64,000 bases of DNA from Sphingomonadaceae bacterium. Its GTDB lineage: Bacteria > Pseudomonadota > Alphaproteobacteria > Sphingomonadales > Sphingomonadaceae. The stretch spans positions 1-64,000 of the forward strand of contig RFPL01000010.1 of NCBI GenBank assembly GCA_009926135.1, in the 5' to 3' direction. This document shows, one piece after another, positions 47,983 to 57,562 of the stretch. A model generated the notes under the pieces. The model made no database searches. It had not been told where the DNA came from and saw nothing but the letters and a program-made list of their open reading frames with translations. The translations under genes were made by a program, and so were the position numbers. The stretch's first letter is position 1. Every line of letters starts with the position of its first letter.

Positions 47983-49341
47983 CTAGCCCTGCTGGCCGCC
48001 GTTGTCCACCGGCAGCGCGTCGAAGGCGACTGTCAGGCGCGGCGCGCTGCTTTCGAAGGGCGTGGTGCCGTGCCACAGGTAGGACGGGAAGAGCACCAAC
48101 TGGCCTTCCCGTGGCTGCACCACCCGGCGCGGCGCAAGGTCCAGCCCCAGTGCCGCATCGGGTACGCCAAAAGCCAGCGCGCCCTGCCCATCACCCGCAG
48201 CCACTTCGGGCGGCAGGCTGGCGTAATAGGCGCTGCTGAGCCAGCCCGCCGGATGGATATGGCTGACATGGAACCCTGACGCGGCCAGCCGCACTGACCA
48301 CGAGGTGGGGAAGCAGCTCTTCCCGGTGATCCGCGACAGGAACGGATGGCTGTCGTCCGGCGTCAGTTGACCGATCCGCTCCTCGATCGCCGCCTTCGTC
48401 ACCTGGGCCAGCGCATGGATCACCGGATCGTTTGCCTCGAACAAATTGCCGCGGGTCTGCGTGCCGCCACGCAGCGACTGGTCGGCTGGATGGGCACCAA
48501 CCCGGTGCAAGGCCTCCAGCACGCCGGGCAGATCTTCATCCAGCCCGATGTCAATCGGCATGACCAGGTTGTCGTAATCGCACAGCCAGTGCTCGCGCTC
48601 GTCGCCCAGCAGCCGCCAGGCAATGCTGAGCAGCGCCCATGCGGACTGGTCCCGCGCCGACAGATGAGTGGCCTGTTCGGCTGCCTCGGCTGCAGCGGCA
48701 GGATCACCCTTGCGCAGGAAGATGTGCGCCCGGATCGCGTGGCCTGGAGTGTAGGTCGGCTCGATCGCCAGCGCTGCGTCCATCCGCGCCAGTGCCTCGT
48801 CATCGCGGTCCAGTCCCGACAGGGCATTGGCGGCAAAGGCCGTGACCATGGTATCGGCACCGAACCGCTGCTCCGCCGCTTCGGCCCAGTCCAGCAACTG
48901 GTCCCAGGCCATGTGCCCGCGCGCCAGCGCCATCGCTTCCAGCCAGAGGATGCCCGCCTGCGGTGCGCGCTTCAGCGCATCGCGCAGGCTGTCGAGCGCC
49001 TCGCTGCCGCGCCCCAACTGCGGCAGCAGGCTGGCCATGGCCGCATGGGCCTCGACCAGTTCGGGCTTGACCCGCACGGCCTCGCGATAGGCAGCCAACG
49101 CCTCGTCAAAGCGGCCGGCGTCAGCGAGCAAGTGCCCGCGCATGGTCGCCGTTTCAGGCAGGCGCAGGCCTTCGGCCCAGGTCCGTTCGATCTGTGCGAG
49201 CGCCTGTTCGGCCTGTCCGCACTTGCGCAGTTCAACCGCCAGATTGTGACGCGCGATGCGATCGGCCGGGTTGGCGTTCACTTGCTGCTGCAGTGCCGCG
49301 ACCTGCGCCGCAGAACCGGTGGGTCCGATGCCGAAGGTCAT
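47983..49341 (-). CDS. TPR protein with C-terminal 2OG-Fe(II) oxygenase domain
   Basis: 452-residue protein. The N-terminal 220 residues are tetratricopeptide repeats (RIAHRNLAVELRKCGQAEQA-like units, spaced about 34). The C-terminal part is a putative 2-oxoglutarate/Fe(II) dioxygenase, with HVSHIHPAGWLSSAYYASLP supplying metal-ligand histidines and YLWHGTTPF plus RLTVAFDALP the distal His and 2OG-binding Arg. These domains may hydroxylate a protein held by the repeats; no substrate is known. Its ATG overlaps the S9 peptidase stop (ATGA), so the two are translationally coupled. Confidence 0.82.
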   Translation of the reverse strand: MTFGIGPTGSAAQVAALQQQVNANPADRIARHNLAVELRKCGQAEQALAQIERTWAEGLRLPETATMRGHLLADAGRFDEALAAYREAVRVKPELVEAHAAMASLLPQLGRGSEALDSLRDALKRAPQAGILWLEAMALARGHMAWDQLLDWAEAAEQRFGADTMVTAFAANALSGLDRDDEALARMDAALAIEPTYTPGHAIRAHIFLRKGDPAAAAEAAEQATHLSARDQSAWALLSIAWRLLGDEREHWLCDYDNLVMPIDIGLDEDLPGVLEALHRVGAHPADQSLRGGTQTRGNLFEANDPVIHALAQVTKAAIEERIGQLTPDDSHPFLSRITGKSCFPTSWSVRLAASGFHVSHIHPAGWLSSAYYASLPPEVAAGDGQGALAFGVPDAALGLDLAPRRVVQPREGQLVLFPSYLWHGTTPFESSAPRLTVAFDALPVDNGGQQG

Positions 49342-51584
49342 GGCTTCACCCCGTGGCGTTCAAGAAAGGCAAAGATCGATTCCCACAGGTGGACGCCCAC
49401 CTTTGGTCCGCCAACGCGGTGCGTGTAGCCGGGATAGAGCATCATCTCGAACGGCACGGCTTCCGCCTGCATCCGGGCGATCAGCGCCGAGGAGTGCTCG
49501 AACACCACGTTATCGTCAGCCATGCCGTGAATCAGCAGCAGCGGGTCCTTGATCTTCGCCGCATCGGCCATGGCATTGGACTTGGCATAGGCCGCGGCAT
49601 CGGCCTTGGGATCGCCCATGTAGCGTTCCGTATAGTGGGTGTCGTAAAGCTCCCACTTGGTCACCGGAGCCCCGGCGATGCCCGCGGCATAGACCCCCGG
49701 ATTGGCCTGAAGCATCTTCAGCGTCATGTATCCGCCATAGGACCAGCCATAGGTCGCGATCTTGTCACCCGCGACAAAGGGCAGCGATTTCAGGTACTGC
49801 GCCCCGGCCAGTTGGTCCGCCACCTCGACCCCGCCCATGGTGCGGTAGATCTGCTTTGCAAAGTCCACGCCGCGGTTGTCCGAACCGCGGTTGTCGAGCT
49901 CGAACCAGATATAGCCCTTGTCGACAATGGCCTGGGCCAGCGGGTTCATCCACGCGCGCAGCACTTCCTGCGAACTCGGTCCGCCGTAGTGCGAGAAGAA
50001 CACCGGATAGCGCTTCCCCGGCTCAAGCGGCGGGGTGATCATGTTCCAGTGCAGCACGGTGCCGTCCGCAGCCTTGATCGTGCCGAATTCGGTCGGGCGA
50101 TGGCTGGCCAGGTACGGCGCATAGGGGTGCTTGGCGTCGAGCTTGTTCTCCTCGACCCAGGCGATGCGCTTTCCGCTTTGGTCCGCGAGGTAAACCTGCG
50201 GCGGCTGGCTCAGAGCGGAGCGCGAGATGAGCAGTGACTTGCCAGAACGGTCCATGCTGGCGCTGTTGTGGAAGCCGGTCTCGGTCAGCTGCGTCACCTT
50301 GTCCGGGTTCTTGAGGTCGAGCGCATAGACCTGGTGCGCCAGCGGATCGTCCTTGGTGGCGGTGAAGAACACCTTGCCGCTGGCCTGATCGACCCCAGCC
50401 AGCGCGGTTACGACCCAGTCACCCTTGGTCAGCTGCCGCCATTTGCCCTGCTTGAAGTGCCACAGATGGCCAAAACCATCGCGCTGTGACCACCAGACCA
50501 GGCTGCCATCCTTGAGGAAGCGGTAGCTGTACGACAGGTCGACCCAGTGGCCCTTGGCCGCCATCTCGCTAAACAGCACCCGGCTCTTGCCCGTGGCCGG
50601 ATCAACGGCGAGCATATCGATCCGGGTCTGCCCGCGATCCTGGCGCTGGACGTAGAGTGTCTTGCCATCGGGTGCCCAGTCGACCCGGGCGAGGTAGATG
50701 TCCTGATCGACCCCGAGGTCAACTTCGACCCGCTCGCTGCCATCGGGCTTCTGGACATAAAGCGAGACCCGCGCATTGGGCGTCCCCGCCAGCGGATAGC
50801 GCTGGGCATAGGTCGTGGTGCCTTCGGCCCCGATCGCCGCGCGGGTGACCACTGCCACCGGCGCTTCGTCGAACCGCTGCACTGCTATCCGGCTGTCATC
50901 AGGCGCCCACCAAAAGCCGGTATGGCGGTCCATCTCTTCCTGGGCGACGAATTCCGCCTCGCCCCAGGAGACGGTCTCCGAACGTTCTTCTGGCGTAACT
51001 GGCTGGGCCACGGCACCAACCTTGCCAGTCCATAGCCGCCGACCGCGCACGAAGGAAACATAGGCCCCCTTAGGACTGAGCGCCGGGTTGAGTTCATCCT
51101 CTGACGTATCGGACAGACGCTGGACCGATCCGTCGAGCCTGGCGAGGTATAGGTCGCCATCGAGCGGGACGAGGATTGCCTTGCTGTCTGCCGCCCACTC
51201 ATAGGTCACGATGCCCTTGAGGTCGCCGATGCGCAGGCGTTCGCGTTGCATCTTCTCCGCTTCGGACAGCGCGCGACCCGAACCGAGCTTCAGCGAATCG
51301 ACCAGCATGGTCCACTGACCGGTGGTGCGGTCAAAGCCCCACAGGTCATAGCGCTCGCGATCTTCGGTGCGATTCCGCAGCAGGGTCAGGTAGCGGCCAT
51401 CCGGCGAAAGCTTCACCCCGCGCGGCACCGCGCCGTTGAGGCTGGGACTGGCGAAGACGCGTTCGATGGTCAGCGGCTGGGCGGCAGGCACGGGGCTCTC
51501 CGTCGATGTCTGGGCAAGAAGCGGGGCGGCAGGAGCAAGCGCGGCGAGCGCGCAGACGGCAAGCAATCGGGATAGGGCGGGCAT
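49338..51584 (-). CDS. S9 dipeptidyl-peptidase IV-like serine peptidase
   Basis: 748-residue secreted prolyl-oligopeptidase-family enzyme that removes N-terminal dipeptides. The signal peptide ends near APLLAQ (about residue 25). A beta-propeller (about 40-490) precedes the alpha/beta-hydrolase domain with Ser615 in GWSYGGYM, Asp in GMADDNVVF and His in GYTHRV. The glutamates typical of DPP-IV lie in FVAQEEMDRHTGFWWAPD. The ATG is taken at 51584, not the GTG two codons earlier. First gene of the run ending with the M2 peptidase. Confidence 0.92.
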   Translation of the reverse strand: MPALSRLLAVCALAALAPAAPLLAQTSTESPVPAAQPLTIERVFASPSLNGAVPRGVKLSPDGRYLTLLRNRTEDRERYDLWGFDRTTGQWTMLVDSLKLGSGRALSEAEKMQRERLRIGDLKGIVTYEWAADSKAILVPLDGDLYLARLDGSVQRLSDTSEDELNPALSPKGAYVSFVRGRRLWTGKVGAVAQPVTPEERSETVSWGEAEFVAQEEMDRHTGFWWAPDDSRIAVQRFDEAPVAVVTRAAIGAEGTTTYAQRYPLAGTPNARVSLYVQKPDGSERVEVDLGVDQDIYLARVDWAPDGKTLYVQRQDRGQTRIDMLAVDPATGKSRVLFSEMAAKGHWVDLSYSYRFLKDGSLVWWSQRDGFGHLWHFKQGKWRQLTKGDWVVTALAGVDQASGKVFFTATKDDPLAHQVYALDLKNPDKVTQLTETGFHNSASMDRSGKSLLISRSALSQPPQVYLADQSGKRIAWVEENKLDAKHPYAPYLASHRPTEFGTIKAADGTVLHWNMITPPLEPGKRYPVFFSHYGGPSSQEVLRAWMNPLAQAIVDKGYIWFELDNRGSDNRGVDFAKQIYRTMGGVEVADQLAGAQYLKSLPFVAGDKIATYGWSYGGYMTLKMLQANPGVYAAGIAGAPVTKWELYDTHYTERYMGDPKADAAAYAKSNAMADAAKIKDPLLLIHGMADDNVVFEHSSALIARMQAEAVPFEMMLYPGYTHRVGGPKVGVHLWESIFAFLERHGVKP

Positions 51585-51600
51585 TGGCACTCACGCAACG

Positions 51601-51630
51601 AAAAGGGCGCCCCGGCAAACCGGGACGCCC
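51601..51630 (-). terminator. Rho-independent terminator after rplS
   Basis: On the minus strand GGGCGTCCCGG and CCGGGGCGCCC pair over 11 bases (one U-G) around TTTG, followed by TTTT (complement of 51601-51604). It lies 52 bases past the rplS stop and 17 bases before the S9 peptidase start. Confidence 0.8.
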
Positions 51631-51681
51631 CTCTCTAAACAGCTTTGCGGCTGGCGCCAGAGGCCAGGCTCGCGAACAGTC

Positions 51682-52050
51682 TTACGCGTCGTTACGCACG
51701 TCGCGGCGCTCGGCGATACGAGCGCGCTTGCCGGTGCGGCCGCGCAGGTAATAGAGCTTGGCACGACGCACCACGCCCTTGCGGACGACGGTGATGCTGT
51801 CGATGTTCGGCGAGTAGAGCGGGAATACACGCTCCACGCCTTCACCGAAGCTCATCTTGCGAACGGTGAAGTTGCTGCCGATGCCCTTGTTCGCACGCGC
51901 GATGCAGACGCCTTCAAAGGCCTGCACGCGGCTGCGCTCGCCTTCGATCACCTTCACGCCGACGCGGACGGTGTCACCGGGGCGAAACTCCGGAATATCC
52001 TTGGCGGCCTTGGCAATTTCCTCGGCCTCGATCTGCTGGATCAGATTCAT
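51682..52050 (-). CDS. rplS: 50S ribosomal protein L19
   Basis: 122-residue L19, which sits at the 30S-50S interface. [32 protein letters not shown] and [18 protein letters not shown] are family signatures (segments near 22-45 and 68-90). It follows trmD by five bases and ends the unit at a terminator. Confidence 0.97.
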   Translation of the reverse strand: MNLIQQIEAEEIAKAAKDIPEFRPGDTVRVGVKVIEGERSRVQAFEGVCIARANKGIGSNFTVRKMSFGEGVERVFPLYSPNIDSITVVRKGVVRRAKLYYLRGRTGKRARIAERRDVRNDA

Positions 52051-52055
52051 GATCC

Positions 52056-52793
52056 TCAGTCCTTCTTTTCACGCCGCGCGCCAGAGGCAGGCAAGACCCG
52101 AGCGCCCTCATGACGCTCCCAAAGATCCGGCCTGCGTAACCGTGTATCGATCTCGGACTGTGACTTTCGCCACGCCGCGATCTTCGCATGATCCCCCGAT
52201 CGCAGCACTTCAGGGATCGCGCGCCCTTCCCATTCCTGGGGTCGGGTATAGTGGGGATATTCCAACAAACCGTTTTCGAACGATTCCTCGGACCCACTGG
52301 AAGGGGCGCCCATTACGCCGGGAAGCAGGCGAATGCAAGCATCCAGCAGCATCAGCGCCGCCGGCTCTCCGCCGGACAGGACGATGTCACCGATCGACAC
52401 TTCCTCAACCTGGCGGCCGGCAAAGATCCGCTCGTCGAATCCCTCGAACCTTCCGCACAGGATTGTCACCCCGTGCCCGGCTGCCAGCTCGCGCACGCGG
52501 GCCTGGGTCAGCGGCTTTCCGCGCGGTGTCATGGCAATGACGGGAGCGTCCGGATGGGCAGTGCGGGCATAGTCGATTGCCGCCGCCAGCACGTCAGCCC
52601 GCAGCACCATCCCCGCCCCGCCGCCCGCCGGCGTGTCATCAACGGTGCGGTGCTTGTCGATCGCGAAGTCGCGCATCTGCACAGTCTCCAGCGACCACTT
52701 GCCCTCATCGCGCGCGCGGCCAGCCAGGCTGACGCCGAGCGGCCCGGGGAACATCTCGGGGTAAAGGGTCAGGACGGTGGCGGCGAAGGTCAT
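52056..52793 (-). CDS. trmD: tRNA (guanine37-N1)-methyltransferase
   Basis: 245-residue SPOUT methyltransferase that makes m1G37 to prevent frameshifting. Start [17 protein letters not shown]; motifs [29 protein letters not shown] and the knot [14 protein letters not shown] are intact. Longer in-frame sequence upstream is not TrmD-like. It starts four bases inside the small membrane gene (52790-53035) and is followed by rplS. The usual upstream neighbour rimM lies 1.5 kb away, beyond three inserted genes. Confidence 0.96.
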   Translation of the reverse strand: MTFAATVLTLYPEMFPGPLGVSLAGRARDEGKWSLETVQMRDFAIDKHRTVDDTPAGGGAGMVLRADVLAAAIDYARTAHPDAPVIAMTPRGKPLTQARVRELAAGHGVTILCGRFEGFDERIFAGRQVEEVSIGDIVLSGGEPAALMLLDACIRLLPGVMGAPSSGSEESFENGLLEYPHYTRPQEWEGRAIPEVLRSGDHAKIAAWRKSQSEIDTRLRRPDLWERHEGARVLPASGARREKKD

Positions 52794-53035
52794 GGGCTGT
52801 CCTTGGCAGCAGCCCACTCGAAAAGCCAGATGGTGACGAGCGTTACTGGAAGCCATGCGAGCACGAGGATCAGCGCTCCATAACCCCACCACGCGCCAAG
52901 GGTCAGGTAGATCGCTACAAACAGCATCAATCGCTTCAGACGAGAGCGGCGAGCCACTAAAAATGCGATTGCCCAAACCGCTGCGGCGGGAATCGCGAAT
53001 GCCAGGAAGACCAGAACGATGGTAACGAAGGTCAT
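52790..53035 (-). CDS. Small hydrophobic membrane protein
   Basis: 81-residue protein with two membrane segments (about 2-24 and 32-55) joined by a basic loop (ARRSRLKR), and a short acidic-aromatic C-terminus ([11 protein letters not shown]). I do not recognise a family. It shares a four-base overlap with trmD and would be translated just before it. Its ATG is 81 bases from the divergent amidase-like gene. Confidence 0.6.
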   Translation of the reverse strand: MTFVTIVLVFLAFAIPAAAVWAIAFLVARRSRLKRLMLFVAIYLTLGAWWGYGALILVLAWLPVTLVTIWLFEWAAAKDSP

Positions 53036-53116
53036 CGCGGCCACGTTTTCCAGATCACCGCACACATAGCAATTGGACTCTTGCCTGTCCGGGCCGGGCA
53101 AGGAACACTGCATACC

Positions 53117-53968
53117 ATGAAACGCTTGGCCCTCCTCCCCTTGCTTCTCCTTGCCGTGCCCGCGTCAGCCGAGGAGATCGGCGAATGCCAGTTCAACCGC
53201 GAAACGCTCACATTTGCCGGGAGCCGGGTCGAACAGGCCACCTGCCTGCTTCGCAAGATCGAATTGCTGGCCGTGCGGAAGCCGCAGCCGCTGCCTAAGG
53301 TGATCCGATCCTTGATGGAGCGAGCGGGCGGACCAAGCGCCGATCAGCAATCTGCCGCGCTGGCTGCCTTCCCCGAGCCCTATCGCACTTTCGCGGCACA
53401 ATGGGCCGAAACGCCGCTTTCCCGCACCGACGAGGGCCTGCCCGCGCTCTATTTCGTGATCCACGATACCTCGACCCCGTTTTACGAGAACGATCCCTTT
53501 CCGAAGCGGCTGGACTGGGACCTCAAGGTCAACGATTTCACGCCCTACATGAACGGCACTTTTGCGCGCGAACCGGTCGCGCACATCTTCCTCAACCGCG
53601 TCGGGCAGATCTGGGCCGGGCACGATTTCCAGGAAGGCTGGCGCGCGACCAAGCTGGAGAGCCGCGTGATCGGCCCGCGCGCGCGCGGGCGGATGGTGCA
53701 TATCGAAACGGTCCAGCCGCGCCGCTTCCTGCCCGGCGCAACCAGTCGGGGCCAGACCTATGGGCCCAAGCCGGGCTTCAGCAGGGAGCAATACCGGATG
53801 CTCGCCGCGCTCTATGTCTATGCCAGTGCGCGGGCCGGAGCGTGGCTGATCCCGGCGCAGCACAACACGGTCGACGCCGGCATTCCCGATGCCCACGACG
53901 ATCCGCAGAATTTTGAGCTGAAGCGCTTTGCGAAGGAATTGGAAAAGCTGGTCGGCAAGCCGCGCTAG
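53117..53968 (+). CDS. Secreted amidase-like protein (N-acetylmuramoyl-L-alanine amidase fold)
   Basis: 283-residue protein with a signal peptide (about 1-18, ending ASAEE). From residue 110 it follows the outline of the amidase_2/PGRP zinc fold: FVIHDTS with His116, VAHIFLNRVGQIW, HIETVQPR, then PAQHNTVD with His249 and DAHDDPQNFEL with Asp261/Asp262, close to the usual H-H-D/C zinc set. It probably cleaves the bond between MurNAc and the stem peptide in the periplasm, but the match is by eye and distant. It lies antisense inside the trmD-rimM region. Confidence 0.6.
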   Translation: MKRLALLPLLLLAVPASAEEIGECQFNRETLTFAGSRVEQATCLLRKIELLAVRKPQPLPKVIRSLMERAGGPSADQQSAALAAFPEPYRTFAAQWAETPLSRTDEGLPALYFVIHDTSTPFYENDPFPKRLDWDLKVNDFTPYMNGTFAREPVAHIFLNRVGQIWAGHDFQEGWRATKLESRVIGPRARGRMVHIETVQPRRFLPGATSRGQTYGPKPGFSREQYRMLAALYVYASARAGAWLIPAQHNTVDAGIPDAHDDPQNFELKRFAKELEKLVGKPR

Positions 53969-54261
53969 GCCGGGAAGTCACTCCGGGTAGTACGAATCGC
54001 GACTGGCAGCCCGACCAAAAGTGCCATCAGCATCCCGGCGAACAGGATGGCTACAATTGCAATCAGGCCCTCAGGGAATTCGACGTCAAGCACCGAGAGC
54101 AGTGGAACAATGATCGGCAGAAAGCCGGCACAGGCAGCAGCAACGACCACCCGACGGCGGCGACTACTCGTGGGACTGAGCACTCGCATGCCGCTGCAGA
54201 TTCCCCAGGCTAGCGCCGCCGGCAGCGCCACCATCACGATCAAGACCATGAGATATCCCAT
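53965..54261 (-). CDS. Small membrane protein, unknown
   Basis: 98-residue protein with three hydrophobic segments (about 3-21, 40-58 and 68-88) separated by SPTSSRRRR, consistent with a cytoplasmic basic loop. No family recognised. It converges with the amidase-like gene, overlapping four bases at the stops. It lies 17 bases after the rimM stop, so it could be co-transcribed with rimM. Confidence 0.6.
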   Translation of the reverse strand: MGYLMVLIVMVALPAALAWGICSGMRVLSPTSSRRRRVVVAAACAGFLPIIVPLLSVLDVEFPEGLIAIVAILFAGMLMALLVGLPVAIRTTRSDFPA

Positions 54262-54278
54262 GGCCTTATCCTAACAGC

Positions 54279-54773
54279 TTAATCCGGTTCGGCAAATTCC
54301 GCAGTTATGATGATCCGCGTCTCATTCCACTCGGGCACAGACTCGATCCGCATCGGCACCATGAAGCGCTTGCCGGTCGGGCGCTTGATCTCAAGCACGT
54401 CACCGGCCCCGAAATTGTCGATCGCGATCACTTCACCCAGGTCTTCGCCGGTGGTGGAGACCGCTGCCAGACCCAGCAGGTCGGCGTGATAATACTCGCC
54501 CTCACCCAGTGGCGGCAGGGCCGAACGCGGGACAGTGAGGGTGGTACCGCGCAGTGCCTCGGCCGCATTGCGGTCCGTCACTTCGGCAAAGCGGGCAATT
54601 GCCCCACCCTTGCCATCGTCCCGCAGCTTGGTGAGCGTCAAAGCCGAATCGTTGAAGGCGCGAAACCGCTGGAGCGATTCCACGCCTTCACTGAACAGCT
54701 TGAGGCGGACATCGCCTGTCACCCCATGCGCACCGGCAACGGCGGCGAGCGTGACAGGCTTGTCGCTGGCCAA
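54279..54773 (-). CDS. rimM: Ribosome maturation factor RimM
   Basis: 164-residue 16S processing factor that binds S19 in 30S assembly. VTLAAVAGAHGVTGDVRLKLF opens the N-terminal beta-barrel domain (first 25 residues), and the PRC-like C-terminal domain has LIPPLG-type EGEYYHADLLGLAAVS and VLEIKRPTGKRFMVP. The only plausible start is TTG at 54771-54773 (complement); no ATG is nearby. The frame is the same as the rpsP stop, with only two codons between TAA and TTG. Confidence 0.92.
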   Translation of the reverse strand: MASDKPVTLAAVAGAHGVTGDVRLKLFSEGVESLQRFRAFNDSALTLTKLRDDGKGGAIARFAEVTDRNAAEALRGTTLTVPRSALPPLGEGEYYHADLLGLAAVSTTGEDLGEVIAIDNFGAGDVLEIKRPTGKRFMVPMRIESVPEWNETRIIITAEFAEPD

Positions 54774-54779
54774 GGCGAT

Positions 54780-55292
54780 TTAGCCTTCGGCCTGTTCTTC
54801 GGTGGCTTCGGCAGCCGGAGCTTCTTCGGCAGCAGCTTCAGCAGTTGGCGCTTCAGCAGCGGCTTCTTCGGCAGCCGGCGCTTCCGGAGCAGCTTCTTCG
54901 GCCACTTCTTCAACCACCGGAGCGGCGGCAGCGGCGGCAGCGGCTTCTTCAGCTTCGCGGGCCTTCTCGGCCTTTTCCTCGGCGCGGTCCTTGGCCTTCT
55001 TGCCCGGCTCACCCTTGCTCGGGTTCACGGTGGCAGCGCGTTCCTTGATCCCGGCCTTGTCGAGCAGGCGGGCAACGCGGTCGGTCGGCTGGGCGCCAAC
55101 GCCGATCCAGTAGCGGACGCGGTCTTCGATCAGGCGAACGCGGTTTTCATCGTCCTTGGCGAGCAGCGGGTTGTAGGTGCCGACCTGCTCCAGGAACTTG
55201 CCGTCACGCGGCGCGCGGCTGTTGGCGATGACGATCTTGTAATAAGGGCGCTTCTTGGAACCGCCACGCGAAAGACGAAGGGAAACAGACAT
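54780..55292 (-). CDS. rpsP: 30S ribosomal protein S16 with long Ala/Glu tail
   Basis: 170-residue S16. The first 80 residues are ordinary S16 ([48 protein letters not shown]). After residue 95 the protein is a repetitive EEA/EAPAAE low-complexity tail of about 75 residues, probably disordered and strongly acidic. Typical S16 is 80-90 residues. It lies between ffh and rimM. Confidence 0.95.
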   Translation of the reverse strand: MSVSLRLSRGGSKKRPYYKIVIANSRAPRDGKFLEQVGTYNPLLAKDDENRVRLIEDRVRYWIGVGAQPTDRVARLLDKAGIKERAATVNPSKGEPGKKAKDRAEEKAEKAREAEEAAAAAAAAPVVEEVAEEAAPEAPAAEEAAAEAPTAEAAAEEAPAAEATEEQAEG

Positions 55293-55331
55293 TTGAACTA
55301 CCTTTCAAATAAATCGAATTAGAATGTGAGA

Positions 55332-56762
<1,431 letters not shown>

Positions 56763-56806
56763 TCGCTCAGCTACCTTAAACCCGCGCCCGGAAACCCCAA
56801 AACGCG

Positions 56807-56840
56807 AAAAAAGCCGGTGGGCGAAACCTCGCCGACCAGC
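56807..56840 (-). terminator. Rho-independent terminator of tRNA-Ala
   Basis: On the minus strand GCTGGT-C-GGCGA and TCGCC-C-ACCGGC form an eleven-pair stem (one G-U, one mismatch) around GGTT, followed by TTTTTT (complement of 56807-56812). It is about 30 bases past the tRNA 3' end and 45 bases before the ffh start. Confidence 0.8.
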
Positions 56841-56871
56841 TTGCCACTCAAGTACTCAAACTTCAGAATGA

Positions 56872-56947
56872 TGGTGGAGCCTAGCGGGATCGAACCGCTG
56901 ACCTCCTGCATGCCATGCAGGCGCTCTCCCAGCTGAGCTAAGGCCCC
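56872..56947 (-). tRNA. tRNA-Ala (anticodon GGC)
   Basis: Cloverleaf read on the minus strand, 76 bases including an encoded CCA. The acceptor stem GGGGCCU/AGGCUCC contains the G3-U70 pair that marks alanine tRNAs. The anticodon stem CCUGC/GCAGG encloses AUGGCAU, giving anticodon GGC, which reads GCC and GCU codons. The TΨC arm GGUUCGAUCCC is normal. It precedes ffh but has its own terminator. Confidence 0.96.
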
Positions 56948-57058
56948 TTAACCATCATCCAGCGAACCCCGGTAGGCCCGCCTTCCCCGCCCAACCAGCG
57001 AGCGAGGCCGCCCCTCTAGTGGCGGCTCCCGCTCTTGGCAAGAACGTTTTTGCTTCGC

Positions 57059-57376
57059 TTAATTCTCGTCGCCGTCGTCGTCGCCAACGCCCACGCCAAG
57101 GTCATCGTCGCCGCCCAGATCGACGTCGTTGTCCGGCGAATCGCCGTCTTCGTCGATATCCAGATCAGGATCGGCCAGATCGACGTCCTCGACCTCTTCG
57201 ACCTTGGCCTTCTGGACTTCTTCATAGGGGATCGGCTGCTTCGACTTCAGCACCGGATCGGCATGCCAGGCATAGCCGCATTCGATGCAGGTGATCGGGT
57301 CATCCTTGCCCAGATCGTAAAAGCGGGTGCCGCACTTCGGGCAGCCATGCTTGGCGCCCCATTCAGCCTTGACCAT
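57059..57376 (-). CDS. TIGR02300/FYDLN-acid protein
   Basis: 105-residue protein with an N-terminal zinc-ribbon (CPKC near 12-15 and CIEC near 30-33) around the GTRFYDLGKDDP motif that names the family. A strongly acidic Asp/Glu tail (about residues 58-105) follows. Function unknown; found almost only in alphaproteobacteria. It is transcribed divergently from aroA, 186 bases away. Confidence 0.9.
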   Translation of the reverse strand: MVKAEWGAKHGCPKCGTRFYDLGKDDPITCIECGYAWHADPVLKSKQPIPYEEVQKAKVEEVEDVDLADPDLDIDEDGDSPDNDVDLGGDDDLGVGVGDDDGDEN

Positions 57377-57562
57377 GTCAATTCCTCGATGCTGCCCTTC
57401 GCCACCGCGACGGGCTGAAACTCTTCATACGTATTGGAGACGGCTTGCGCCTGTCCCAGCGCGGCGCGCGCCTTGCCATAGCCCGCGCCCGCTGTCAAAA
57501 GCCGCGCGCAATTGCCCCCTACCCGTGAAAGTCCTGACGTGTCCAACGCCGATCCTGCCGCG

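Noticed and set aside
54800..54970. Repeated DNA units in the rpsP tail, considered as a tandem repeat or CRISPR-like array
   Set aside because: The units are imperfect, short and in frame with an Ala/Glu tail; there are no uniform repeats and spacers.
57000..57040. GC-rich nested inverted repeat after the FYDLN gene
   Set aside because: The arms are interrupted and no T-run follows on the minus strand; too weak to call.
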